Source: Lumbricus terrestris | Lineage: Eukaryota; Annelida; Clitellata; Crassiclitellata; Lumbricidae | Direction of reading: 5' to 3' | Assembly (NCBI GenBank): GCA_949752735.1 | Contig: OX457037.1 | Span: forward strand, 68,819,755-68,883,754 | Length of the DNA stretch: 64,000 bases | Shown: positions 11,998-23,500 of the stretch, in pieces | Layout of the letters: every line of letters begins with the position of its first letter | Numbering within the stretch: position 1 is the first letter of the stretch | Translations under genes and position numbers: made by a program | Notes under the pieces: model-generated | The model's database searches: none | The model's input: the letters and a program-made list of their open reading frames with translations, nothing else | Told to the model about the DNA's origin: nothing

Positions 11998-12109
11998 CAT
12001 AGGCGCAACCACCCAATGGGACCCACGGGACGCGTCCCCCCAACTTTTGAGTGGTCCCCTAACTTTATTATTATGGTCCCCCAACTTTTAGGACGTGATT
12101 GCACCTATG
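11998..12109. mobile_element. hAT-like MITE (CATAGGCGCAA family)
   Basis: Ends CATAGGCGCAA and TTGCACCTATG enclose the same interior as the copies near 9885 and 55861. No matching target duplication is visible. Confidence 0.8.
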
Positions 12110-12129
12110 TGACCAGGCCCAATCCAGCC

Positions 12130-12540
12130 ACTTCGTTCAACACGCTCCTCCTGCTCCTTTAGCCTACACTGACTCGCTCTTCCATCACCTCTTCATCGAC
12201 ATTAATTTGCAAATCGCTCCATGGTTATTGCTGTTCAGCCTCTCTGGAACACATATCCGCCAGCACTACGACAAACACCTGACCCATCATTCGAACTCAT
12301 AAAAACTCCACCTCTCGCTATCTCCCCACAGGTCTTTCACTCCAAACTGAAAACATTACTTTTCACGTATCCTATCCTAATTCTTCCACTAAGCTTCACC
12401 CTACCTCCAATGTCGTTCCAACTCTAAACATCATCCGCAATAGCAGTCTAACTCCTCCTCTGACTCTTCGGATCTTTATCGCTGTATAAACAGTGCATAT
12501 CGACTACGTTTTGATTGAGCGCCTGTGAATAAACTGGGTC
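12130..12540 (+). mobile_element. LINE 3' fragment with a different tail
   Basis: The frame includes PLWNTYPPALRQTPDPS and SPQVFHSKLKTLLF, the WNxLPxxLR...FxSxLKTxLF ending of CR1-like ORF2. The 3' UTR ends TTGAGCGCCTGTGAATAAACTGG. That tail block recurs alone, in either orientation, near 13115-13180, 23265-23320, 25340-25400, 26120-26165 and 55030-55075. Confidence 0.65.
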
Positions 12541-12559
12541 CCGCGACTATGCTATAGGC

Positions 12560-12760
12560 CAGTGCTGTACTCAGAACTTTTGAGGTGAGTACACGCTGCG
12601 GCCGTGTTTGACTTGGTTTTACTGAGGTGGGTATACGCGCTGTATACCCGCGTGCACCCTCTTTTTTTAGGTGAGTATGCGCTGTCGTTTTTCCCCAGAG
12701 GTGAGTATAGTACGCCGTATACCCGCGTTTACCCTTGAGTACAGCCCTGCTATAGGGTGC
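12560..12760 (+). repeat. Tandem GAGGTGAGTATACGC units
   Basis: Four units combine GAGGTGAGTA or GAGGTGGGTA with CGCTGTATACCCGCG. The end GAGTACAGCCCTGC is the inverse of the start GTGCTGTACTC, so the whole may be a short inverted-end element. Confidence 0.65.
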
Positions 12761-13775
12761 ACCGATATTACGAGTTTACGATGATGACTGGGAACCTATG
12801 ATTACGACAGCAGAATTAAATTCCGTTAATGTTCACATCGTTAGGATACAGTTAATCACTCTGAGGACATATCGAAACCAGGCATGACCCAATGCCATTA
12901 TTTTGAGCACAAGTTTATAGAGGCTGTTATAATCCGTGAGCTCTAATTGCTTTGATTACTCATTATTGTATATAAATTTTTTATTTAATATGCAATCGTC
13001 ATTTGCGCCAACATTTACAGTGATCAGCTGGAGCGCACGACGGGTTAATTATTGGATGACCAATTATTATTAGACCCATCGCGGAATGTTCCTAATCGTA
13101 ATCGTAATCTCCTAATTTCTAAAGCGCCACTGGAAAGCCAAGCGCGGGGCACCGGCTTATTCACGAGCGCTGCGCTGTTGTCGACAAATGAGATCCCTTT
13201 GCGAATCGCATTCTCCAGATTTCTACTGTGATACTCCAAAGCCAATCGCATTGCGTCAGACTGAGTAACTAACGCTATGTCGCGTCAGAAGTGTCGTCCA
13301 TAGATGCACAAATTACAGATCATATAGCCCACAGACAAAATTGTCGATCTTGTTGGTGGAACAGAGGAAAAATTTGGTGTGATTTTCGTCGCCGAGAAAA
13401 CTTTTTTTTAGTCATTCGTCCAAATTGTCCGGGAAAAGAAACCAATTCATCCGCCAAAAAAGTTGATGACCTTTTTTTAGTCATTTGTCCAAATCGGGGG
13501 TCACGTATACGTCCCGTGCGATTTCTTTAGTGGGGGGGCCTGGTATCCAGTTTTCTCTCCCGTTGCATTATATTAATGGCTTCTTGAAACCAAATGGGGG
13601 GCCACGTCCATGCAATTTTTTTATGGGGGAGGGGCATGGCCATTTTGACCCCCCTGGATCCGCCCCTGTATAGACATAAAGATTGCCACGGAGACCAGGC
13701 AGATGCGTAGCTAACACGCTTTTCGTCGATGACGAGATTTACACAAGACAATATAATATAGGCTACCGATATGGG

Positions 13776-14046
13776 CAGTGGGCCAGTGGCGTAGCCAGGA
13801 TTAGAGTCATTCATGATGCAGGGGTTATGGCCTGGTCGGATGCCCTTCCTGACACCAACCCAACAGTATTACAGTAAATAAACAGGAAATAAAGTTACAC
13901 ATGGAATAAAGTAAGAAAAACTATTGTTACTGCAAACAATAAAAGTTGTTTTCTTTCTTATTTTAGTGGATAAAGAACCTTTCTAAAAACTTTTTCGAAG
14001 TCAATTGGGTGTTTAATCCCTAAGCCCCCCGTGGTCTACGCCACTG
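13776..14046. mobile_element. hAT-like MITE
   Basis: The left end holds CAGTGGCGTAGCC within its first 20 bases and the right end is TCTACGCCACTG. The flanks GATATGGG (13768-13775) and GATATGGT (14047-14054) match at 7 of 8. Confidence 0.6.
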
Positions 14047-15292
14047 GATATGGTTCAAATGTGGATTGGTTGTGAAAAGCAGGGTTAATCGTCATCATCA
14101 TGCCCCTGTTTAAATGTGACCATGTATAATGGTGCATGCCTGTTTTACAGGAATTTTTAAAACTGCACAACCTCTCTCTTCCCAGTAGGCCTATGGAAAT
14201 ACATATTTCGGTCAACGTTTAATGTCAAGCCGATCCAAACTAAGAAGGTAGGCCTTTGCTGTTTAGTGAAAAAAGAATTTTTAATATTGGTAGGCTTAGA
14301 CATTAGGCAATTGATTGATGGTTAAATCTCGACTTCATAAAGCAATCCCGGAAGTTCATGGTTATTTATAGGTCATAAATCTATCATTACAGACATGGGT
14401 ACCTTCACAAAGGGGCAGGAGGAGCATACGCCCTTGGAATGTTGACACATATCATTAGCTACTGCTTTTTAAGCAAATTTCTGCGTACTAATGATGCAAA
14501 AGTGAAACTGGGAAATTTACACTGAGAAACGTCTATGAAAATATAGACCTACCCATATGTTCTTCCTCCTGTGCATTTCTAAAGCTCTTTCTAAAATGTT
14601 TAACCTTGACCATTGAGTGTTGCCCCTCCGGTAGAAATATTTGTGGGCGACCATATGATTACAAAGTAGTCTTATCTGCGACCATGACTACAAAGTACTT
14701 ATCTGCGGTTTTAAGTGCACGCAAATAAGATGTTCCGTCAGAGATTTAGGTTAACGATGGACTTCCTTGATTGCTTATCGAAGTCGAGATTCTGTTCTAA
14801 GTGTCGCATTACACAGAGACAATAACACGGAACTACAATGCCGCAATGGGCCGACCTGGAGCTATTACCACGTAAGCTTACACCTTTTAGGGGGCGGGAC
14901 ACTTTACATAGATAAGCATAATTTTATATGCACGGCGCATTAGGCCTACGACCCTACGTGACTATATGCACAGTTGCACACATAGGTCAACAGTGGCCAT
15001 AACTGCAAGGTGTATTTTTTATAACTAAGTGACGTTTCTCTCAGTTGCTTCATCTGTTCCTCGTTATTTCCATTAATTTATAATTTGTCTGGCTTCCTTT
15101 AACGCCCGATTGCAAACACAGTCTTTAACTTTTAACGGAATTCAGATTAAGCAGGTAGCCTATATTTGGACTGAGTAGACCTATGATTATGGACTTGTCA
15201 CATCTCTTACGCTCAACCTGGGTTGAACGATCTATAATTTCTCTGCTGTGACTTTTAATTCAAGGTGACTAAAATATTGGTAGACCTATAAT

Positions 15293-16087
15293 CAGTGTTG
15301 CCACTGAGGTTTCTGAAATAAACCCAGATTTTCTTCCGAAAAAACCCCAGAAAAACCCAGACTATTCATATAAGCTATTTTAGACCCCTTTGTTCAAATT
15401 AAGTTGGTTTTTAGCTTGTTCGCACGAGTATTAACAAAATGTTCGTCAAAAGAGTCGAATAAAATGTAATTACAACTTTAAAAGTATCAATTGTGAAAGT
15501 TGTCAGAGACTCGGGATTCATACTGACAATAAGCTTAATCGATATAGGCTATTCGTGTGCGCATAACACATGTGACTTAAGTTTGCAAAGTTTTAAAGTT
15601 TTCCGAGGTTTCCAGCCAAATTTTCTTAATACACCAACAATCCAACGTTTTAAACACCTAGAACATTAATACTCTACCACAACTTGTCTATTATACCACT
15701 ATAGAGGATTGACCTGACCTACAGTGTATAACTGTATATGCATTTTAAAAATGTAATACTGCTTAACAAGGAAAGAGACGATCGATTGACCTGACCTATT
15801 TTGAAATGTCAAAATGGTTTATTTCTGTGCAGAACTATTCTTCAGGTTATAAATTATTTATGAATTGACAACATGAGATCTTGATTGTGGAGTTTAAAAT
15901 TAAAAATAGTGGAAAAATTATGTATCACAACCATTTTACATTGAATTTCACAGAATATTCATGTGTTTTAAGTACAAAATGTCAATTCACCAAAATAAAC
16001 CCAGATCTTGCCCAAAAAAACCCAGAAACCCAGACGAAGGCAAAAAAACCCAGATCTAGTGGAAAAAACCCAGCTGTGGCATCACTG
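15293..16087. mobile_element. hAT-like element with 8-bp target duplication CCTATAAT
   Basis: Ends CAGTGTTGCCAC and GTGGCATCACTG; CCTATAAT lies at 15285-15292 and 16088-16095. Both subterminal regions carry AAACCCAGA repeats (15330-15362 and 15995-16075). No coding potential beyond short frames. Confidence 0.8.
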
Positions 16088-17276
16088 CCTATAATAGACA
16101 TCTTTATTAGCCTATACACTTCGTCATTTTGTCTGTCTGTAATGTAGGCTATAATAAAACCAATTAAAAACTCTGAAAATACCTTCCGACAATTAGGCCC
16201 ATCTCATGATCGCGTATGAACAATTAAACATAGGCCATCATGTAACCCTATTAGCTGACAATCTTACGCGGAAAACTTTTGTTATTAGAATAGTGTAATC
16301 CTTCTAATTAAGATGCATGCACAGTGCACACTAGTGTACGGTTTTGCAATGGTACAATAGTCCAAATATACTTAATTAATTACTGAAACCAGGTTAAGAA
16401 TTGTAGAGTATAACGACCGATATTTATTTTGCGCACCAATCTTTCTTTTCCAATAATAATTATTGTACTATGGCTCCATATCCCAATTTATCTGACTTCA
16501 TATTCCAATTGATGATATAGTAATAACTAACTATAAAATTATAGACTAGGCCTAAACATGTAGGTTATAGTTAGAGGCATTCACTCGGCCATTGACCGTT
16601 CTCGGTACTTGAGCTGTCAACAGAATCAACATAAAAACTGAGATGTCATTCACAGCAGAGTACTTCATGCAAACTGTATTATAGGTCTATGAATATCACT
16701 GAACCGTAACCAAACGACTTGAGCCGAAGTTGAGCGTTGGACCATATAGTTACAGAAGTGAACATAACATGTGCGACAACCATATTGAAGTTTCTCGAAG
16801 AAACATTACCCCTTCATCTTAGATAGTAGGCCTGCCGGTATTCAGGAAAAGCAGAAAAGAATCTTGACTGCAAATCATTGCTGAGGAAGTGATGTTGAAC
16901 TCTTTGAAAGGAATTCACTCGTTTTTTACCACTTTTCTGTACAACGAAGCTGCGATTATAAAACACAGGGAACTTATTTTATAGGATGACAGCGTGATGT
17001 GACCTCCACATACTGCTTAAGAATACATTTGAAACAGAGTTAATTATTTCTTATGGAACCATTTGATCGTGAAATTCAGCTGCCGCAGTCTGGTCATAAA
17101 TCTGTACATTATAAACTCGACAGAGAAAAGGAGAGCTGAATGTATCCTATTTGTGTTGAATTGTATCTGGTAATTCATGTTTCAGTCTGTTGTGTATCTG
17201 CTTAATATAAGAATAGAGAAGTTAAGGCATGATTATGTGTTGAATTGGAAAAAGTCTCCACCAGCTGAAGCCAGCT

Positions 17277-17527
17277 TTAATTGCCGTACTCCAACTGCTC
17301 TAAGTCCTTTTCCGTGTTTAATTCGACGATGGAGTGTAGCGATGTCTCGCAGGCAACGCTGGCCGCGAGCTTCGGGTAGCTGCCCCTTGAAATGCCTCGG
17401 GTGCTGATCGACTCCCAAACGGCAGACTCGCTTCTTTCCTCCTGAATCTGGATGTGGGATTGCGTCTGTAAGCGACCCACGCTCGACGATGAAGACGATA
17501 ATAGAAGATCTTTAGATTTCGTCTTGC
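17277..17527 (-). CDS. Pseudokinase gene, terminal exon with stop codon
   Basis: A 251-nt exon follows TTCTGAACCAG. The split codon A+GC gives Ser, then KTKSKDLLLSSSSSSVGRL and a mixed tail ending LEQLEYGN and TAA at 17277. It joins the large exon in phase. The 579-bp intron between them holds a (GAA)n run on the transcribed strand. Confidence 0.7.
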
Positions 17528-20500
17528 CTGGTTCAGAATGACACAACAATAGCATCTATTATGAGTATATTATTTTTTTTTATTACAATCATTATGTATG
17601 AGACTATCAGAGAAAAGAGAAAAGGAGAGCCGTATGTACATATTTTGAGGTCTTCCTCCTCTCTTCTCGTTCTTCTTCTTCTTCTTCTTCTTCTTCTTCT
17701 TCTTCTTCTTCTTCTTCTTCTTCTTCTTCCGCTTCTCCTTCTTCTTATTACTACTTCTGCAACTACTACTGATACCACTCCTTCTACTCCTCCTCCTCTT
17801 CCTCCTTCTCCTCCTACCACTACTACCACTACACTACAATCACTACAACTTCTAGCAGTATTAGCACTGCAACTACTGTATCGCTGGTACAACGGTTACA
17901 TGCGAAAAGCCAGTTATCTTTCCAGCGCACTGCCATCCTAATCCAACACTCCATGGCAGCACCCTCGTATTAATCAGATTGGATGGTGAGAAGTTCTATC
18001 CGTCCCAGAATGACTTTTGTATCTCGCGATGATTTCATGCTTCGTATAAGAGATCTGAGGTTCATCTACCTCGGGACATAAATGAAAAAAATGACGGACA
18101 TCCTACTTGGAAAATTTTCGGACGTTCTTTTCCCGAAGTAATCCGCCTTTCGCAGGTTTTCCTGCGCCAGTGCCTTCTCCGAAAGTCTTCCACTTCCGCT
18201 TCCGCTTCCTCCTACTACCACCACCGCGCGTCCATGATGCTCCTCGGTGATGGCTCTCAGCGACGGAGCCCTTGACACGACCGTCGTCCGACTCTTCGTC
18301 TTGATCTCCTTCTGCGAAACAACATCCGCCAGATCCGATCGGAGATTGACTGCGTCCCAGTTGATCGCCAGCTCCGGATGGAAGAGACTCGACGAACTGT
18401 CCGATGTCATCGACCCGGATCGCACCGCCCGGATCCAGTTCCCTACGACATCGTAGGGCATCAGTGACGGCATCATCGCCGTCTCTCCAGCTGTCGTCTC
18501 CCTAAGGATACCGTCCGGCGCTGACTCGAGGGACTCACGACCGTCGACGGTTGTGGTCTTCGATCTGCTGCTGGCGCCGTCCCCGAACGTGTCGTTGAGC
18601 TCGGCCTCCAGTGGGTGGTCAGCGGCCGACGGAAGGTCCAGCTGGTTGTAGTACTGCGTCTTGATGAAGCGCTCGATCGCCTCGTCCTCCACGTCCAGCC
18701 CGGCCGCGTACTCGGCTGGAACCTCGTCGAGCGCGTCCAGGGAGGCGCGTCCGACGTGGATCCCGAATCCGCTGTACCGCATCCAGCTGGGGCTGTCGAA
18801 TTCATCGACGCCGTGTATCGAGGTTCTGATGGAGCTGATGCTTTCGATGTTCGTTGTCGAGTCCCGGAGGCTTCGAATTGAAGAGATGAGTCTCCTCTCG
18901 CTGTTCAACTCCTTCATGATGTGCGAAGACGCAGCCGACTCCCTCGACTTCCTCATCTGCGACTGATCTACATCCGGACTGCTGGATCTCCCATCGGCAA
19001 TTACACCAGCTTCGTTCTGTGCAGCATCTTCATCAGTCGAGCGTCTTGCATTATTCGTCGGACGCTTCCTCGGACCAGCAGACTGTTTCGCCATTCCGTT
19101 ACAATCTTCACCAGTCTTCTTCATGATGTCATCGTTCTCCTTTGCCGCATGCGTTTCGTCATCTTTGTCGAGTTTCTTCGTTTTAGCTTCTTTGTCCTTT
19201 GTCCTCAGTTCTTCGTCTGTTGCGTGCTCGTAATTGTCTTCGTCATCTTCGGAGACGGACCGAACTGGTTTCGTCAGAGATAACCTGTGGCTGATGGAAG
19301 AAGAAGAAGGCGTCTCGAAGAGCATCCGTTGCTGCTGGAGCTCCTTGAGACATCTCAAGGATGTGCAGTAGACCTTCTTCCCATCCTCCCCTGCAGGGTC
19401 AGGCTGAAGCGGCGGTGCAGTGTCAACGGGAGTTTCATTGGTGGCAGGCGTCGGTAGCATCGGTGCTGATGGTACTTGTGTCGGTGGCCCAGCACCTCTT
19501 CCAGACTCACCACCAACGACACTCGGCTGCCTTCTACTCTTCGAGTGTGAGCCGCTTAATTCTGGAGGAACCGCCTAAAAAACAAAGTCAGTCCAGTTTA
19601 ATTTTATCAAATTTTATCCAGTAAAAGTTGTAAAACTATTAGGTTATAGCTATCAGTGTAGAGCGAATTGCAATAAGTATAGAACCAAGATGGTGCTTGT
19701 TTAGAGCTCGACCTACATTTTGAACATTAATGAATTACGATCGATCAGAGATTCCGACAGAGCATTAGAGAGTGTTAACCATTATAGACAAATAAGTTAC
19801 AAAGCCCATGTCCAATCACTGTAGGAAGATGCAAAAGCATTAAAATTGTTCAAATAGATAGCACGATAAGGACTGGAAATGACTTCAACAGAATAAACCG
19901 TCCGAGCACACGACCCCTCACCGAATGATGATAGGCCGTATACCCCTTAGGTTTAGATAGTAAGAAAATGGAAATTTCATTCGTAGGCTAGTTTACAGCG
20001 TCGGTATGCTGGAAGTTGCTAACCGCTTTAAGCGAGCTCTGTGGTTTTGCTGATTTCCTTTGAGCTTTGTTCATGGCTTTCAGTTTACTGTCAAGACGAT
20101 TTAGCTTTTCTGAAAACAAAAGTCACTTTTTAGTATTATAGAACATTGTAAGAAATTCGTTCTAATGTAATTTTTATGAATTTTTGCAGCTATGTCAAAG
20201 CCTAAGCCAAAATTCATTTCGAGGTAAAACAAGGGAGATTTGAATGTGTTGTGCCATAAAGGTGTAAATTGTGCCTCTATATAGAAACGTCAAGAAATCC
20301 GGTTATTTTGCCTTACTTTTATGCATTACTGTAAGGCTTGTAAGCTATAGTTGGCAGAGGCGTAGCGACCGCCCTCCGTACCCTCCGACCGGAGGGGGCC
20401 CCGCAAGAAAGGGGGCCCCGAAATTACGTGGCAAAAAATGTAAGGTGTAGCTGTAGGTTAGTGACATTTATTGACACTGTTGCACAATCCACGTTGGAAA

Positions 20501-23500
20501 GCACTGTTAGAAAGACTTCAGCAGCAGTAAATACGGAATACGTGTGCACTGTAGTCCTAATTAAGTAGGTTATACAATACATAATGAATACCCATTATAA
20601 TTTTATTGCATACAATATAAATACCGCATTCCAATTTCTGCATTGTAAGGGCCCTGAGAGCCAAATTTTAAACGCTGAAAATGCAACGGATTCTCAGATA
20701 TGCAGTACTGGATCAGGGCACTTTGATACCAATTCTGGAAAATTTCATAGAGTATAATAATAATCAGTAGCGGCGCTTTGGGGGGGGCTAAGCCCCCCAA
20801 GACCATCCGGTTTTTTACATGTGAAAATGAAACATTTTCATGATCAGCCCCCTCCTAAAAACTGAAACCATATGCACGATATTTCGACTAAAAAAAGGTT
20901 GCTTTGGCGGGGGAAAATGGAAAACTTTCATGAGATTTCGACCAAATGATTAAAAAAGGTCATCAGAAATTTTGGCGGGCGAAAATGGAAAATTTTCATG
21001 AGATTTCGACCAAAATTAATGCGTGTAAAAGAAGGTCGTCAGAAATTTTGGCGGTTGAAAATGAAAAATTTTCTCTGTGGGAATTCAGCCCCCCAAAACT
21101 GAAATTCTGGCGCCGCCACTGATAATAAAATAAGATTTAGAGCTTAATAATAATAACGAATTATTTTGACACGAAATTACTTAGAATAAACACGTTACGG
21201 AATTACGTACATCGCATACCAGTTTCTGCATTGTAAGGGGCCCCCGCAGCCTCGGACATATGTTCGGAGGGGGCCACGTTCTTTGTTGCTACGGCCCTGA
21301 TAGTTGGTGTCTAAGTTTTACGGCAATGTACAGTGTGGAGTGTGGACTGTGGTTGCTTTCAGCCGTAAGATTCAAGCAAGCCTAGATATTAGTAGATAGG
21401 TTATATTAGGAGAATGCAAATCATGGTATCCTGGCTCCCATCTAGATTCCTCATTGTTCCTTCACAACTCGGAACCTTATCGATACTAATTGTATAACAC
21501 TTTTTTCAAAACCTCCGTATATAATTGTACGAGCATGAAATATTCAAAGTAACACACAGATAGGCTCTATATGTTATAGCGCCTAAAAAATTAATGTTTG
21601 GTATTGTGATGAGCGTGTAGGCTGAGCTTATACCTTGCTGGGTCTGACTGATGAGCCTGCTCTTCAGCGTGATGCTTTCATTGTGCTGGCCATTGCTGCA
21701 CATCAGATTGGCCCAGCAAGGACCGACATCTCTCTTCTGATTCAGCAATTCCTTCTCCCTCTCCTTCTCCCTCTCCCTCTCCTTCTCTTGAACAGACTGA
21801 ACGGACGATGAACGATGTGCGTCAGTTGGTATGTCCCTCATTCCTTCAGTTTGAACGGATGGTTTTGGTGGTGAACTGTCCTTCACCTGTGTTTTATAAC
21901 AATGGTTTAAGAGTCGTGAAAAGTGTGGCGACGATTGTAGTAAGGATACGTTTCAAACAATAGGCTTATTCTTTAAAACTCAATCTGTATTAAAGAAATC
22001 GTGCAGAACACAGAACATGACCAAGACATTCGCTATTGTATGATTTAAATGTATACCTTTCGAAGCGGCGACAAGGAGACTCAACTGAATTGCGGACTTT
22101 TACTTAGAGAGTGTTACTTATGTTACTTAATCTAATCTAAGCTTAATCTAATTTGATATAATAATTATGTAGAACAATGCAGTATAATACAATTCGATAC
22201 ACAATTATAGGCCTAATATCCTGTCTAATCCGATATAATCTAATTCATTTATTTCACTCAGACAATTCATTAAAAAGCGTCTTCACGATGACAGCTTTGA
22301 GAAATTAAATGTAAAGAAGATATTTTCGAAAGGTTTTGTAGGATGAAAAGGCAGGTTAAGAATTAGCTCGATCAAATCACCTTCCACAACCTTGAACTCC
22401 GTCATTGCTCGTAATTAATTTGGCAGTGCCACTCTCAAGCCTGGAGAAAAGAGGAGGGTGACACTGATAAACATTAATAGTGAAACATTGCCGTTAAGCA
22501 GCAACAAGCAAAACTGCCGCGATCTGTGGCTGTGGTGGCGCCGACACTAGTCATAATCAAAGATTTTTTAAAAGGCACCTGAGACTTGACGATTGGTTTA
22601 GCAGCATCCTTTACTGCCAACCAATCGTGTCGAAGGATGTTTTCGACTGACGGCCGAGCAGTTGGTCGGGATTGGAGAATGGATCGCAACAGAAGACAAA
22701 CGTCTGCAAACAAAGAAAATCATACAGAAGACAATGCATGCATACTACAATGCATGCATAAATTGCATACTACAGTGCATGCATACTACAATGCAAGCAT
22801 ACTACAATGCATGCATACTACAATGCATGCATACTACAATGCATGCATACTACAATGCATACATACTACAATGCATACATACTACAATGCATGCATACTA
22901 CAAAGAATGAATACTACAATGCATGCATTCTACAGCATGCATACTACAGCATACATGTACGTAAACTGTTTCCACACAATGTAAACCAGTAATTGTTATC
23001 GTAGTCGCAGCGGTTAATGTGTCTCTAATTCAAGTACCGGTATAATTGATGTCTGATAAGTGAATTTCACGCTATATTCATTCACTCATAAGTAGGCCTA
23101 ATTGTAATTGTAGTTATAAGTATTCACTTATAACAGCGTAAGCAAATTAGGCTTATGAACATACATGTATAAGCATGCTGTGGATGTAGCTTACTGTGCG
23201 TTTAGACACGAAAGAAACGTGACTGATTGATCGAATCGTGATCGTAATCGTAATCTCTACATTTATAAAGCGCTACTCGAAAGCCAGACGTGGGGCACCA
23301 GCTTATTCACGAGCGCTGCATTGAATTAATCGAATTAATTATACCTAATTAATTGTCACTAACCTTCTAAAACCGAGACTAAGTAAGTAAGTCAGGTCTT
23401 AATTAATTAAGTCGGTTTGACTGATAGGTAAGTAAGTAAGTGAGGTTATACCGACCGACGGATAGACTGCGATGCGTGAAATCGAGGCAATGCCAGCAGT

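Larger units (their letters stand above)
10348..17276. other. Intergenic region between the STAP-like and pseudokinase genes
   Basis: I see no supported gene. It holds two hAT-like MITEs and one larger hAT-like element, a LINE tail, the GAGGTGAGTA tandem repeat, an interspersed repeat at 13075-13275 and many TAGGCCTA words. The stretches 10350-11990, 14050-15280 and 16100-17270 are AT-rich with nothing recognisable. Confidence 0.6.

Noticed and set aside
18247..19283. Plus-strand frames of 69-120 codons opposite the large exon
   Set aside because: They are shadows of the GC-rich minus-strand exon, which joins its neighbours in phase.
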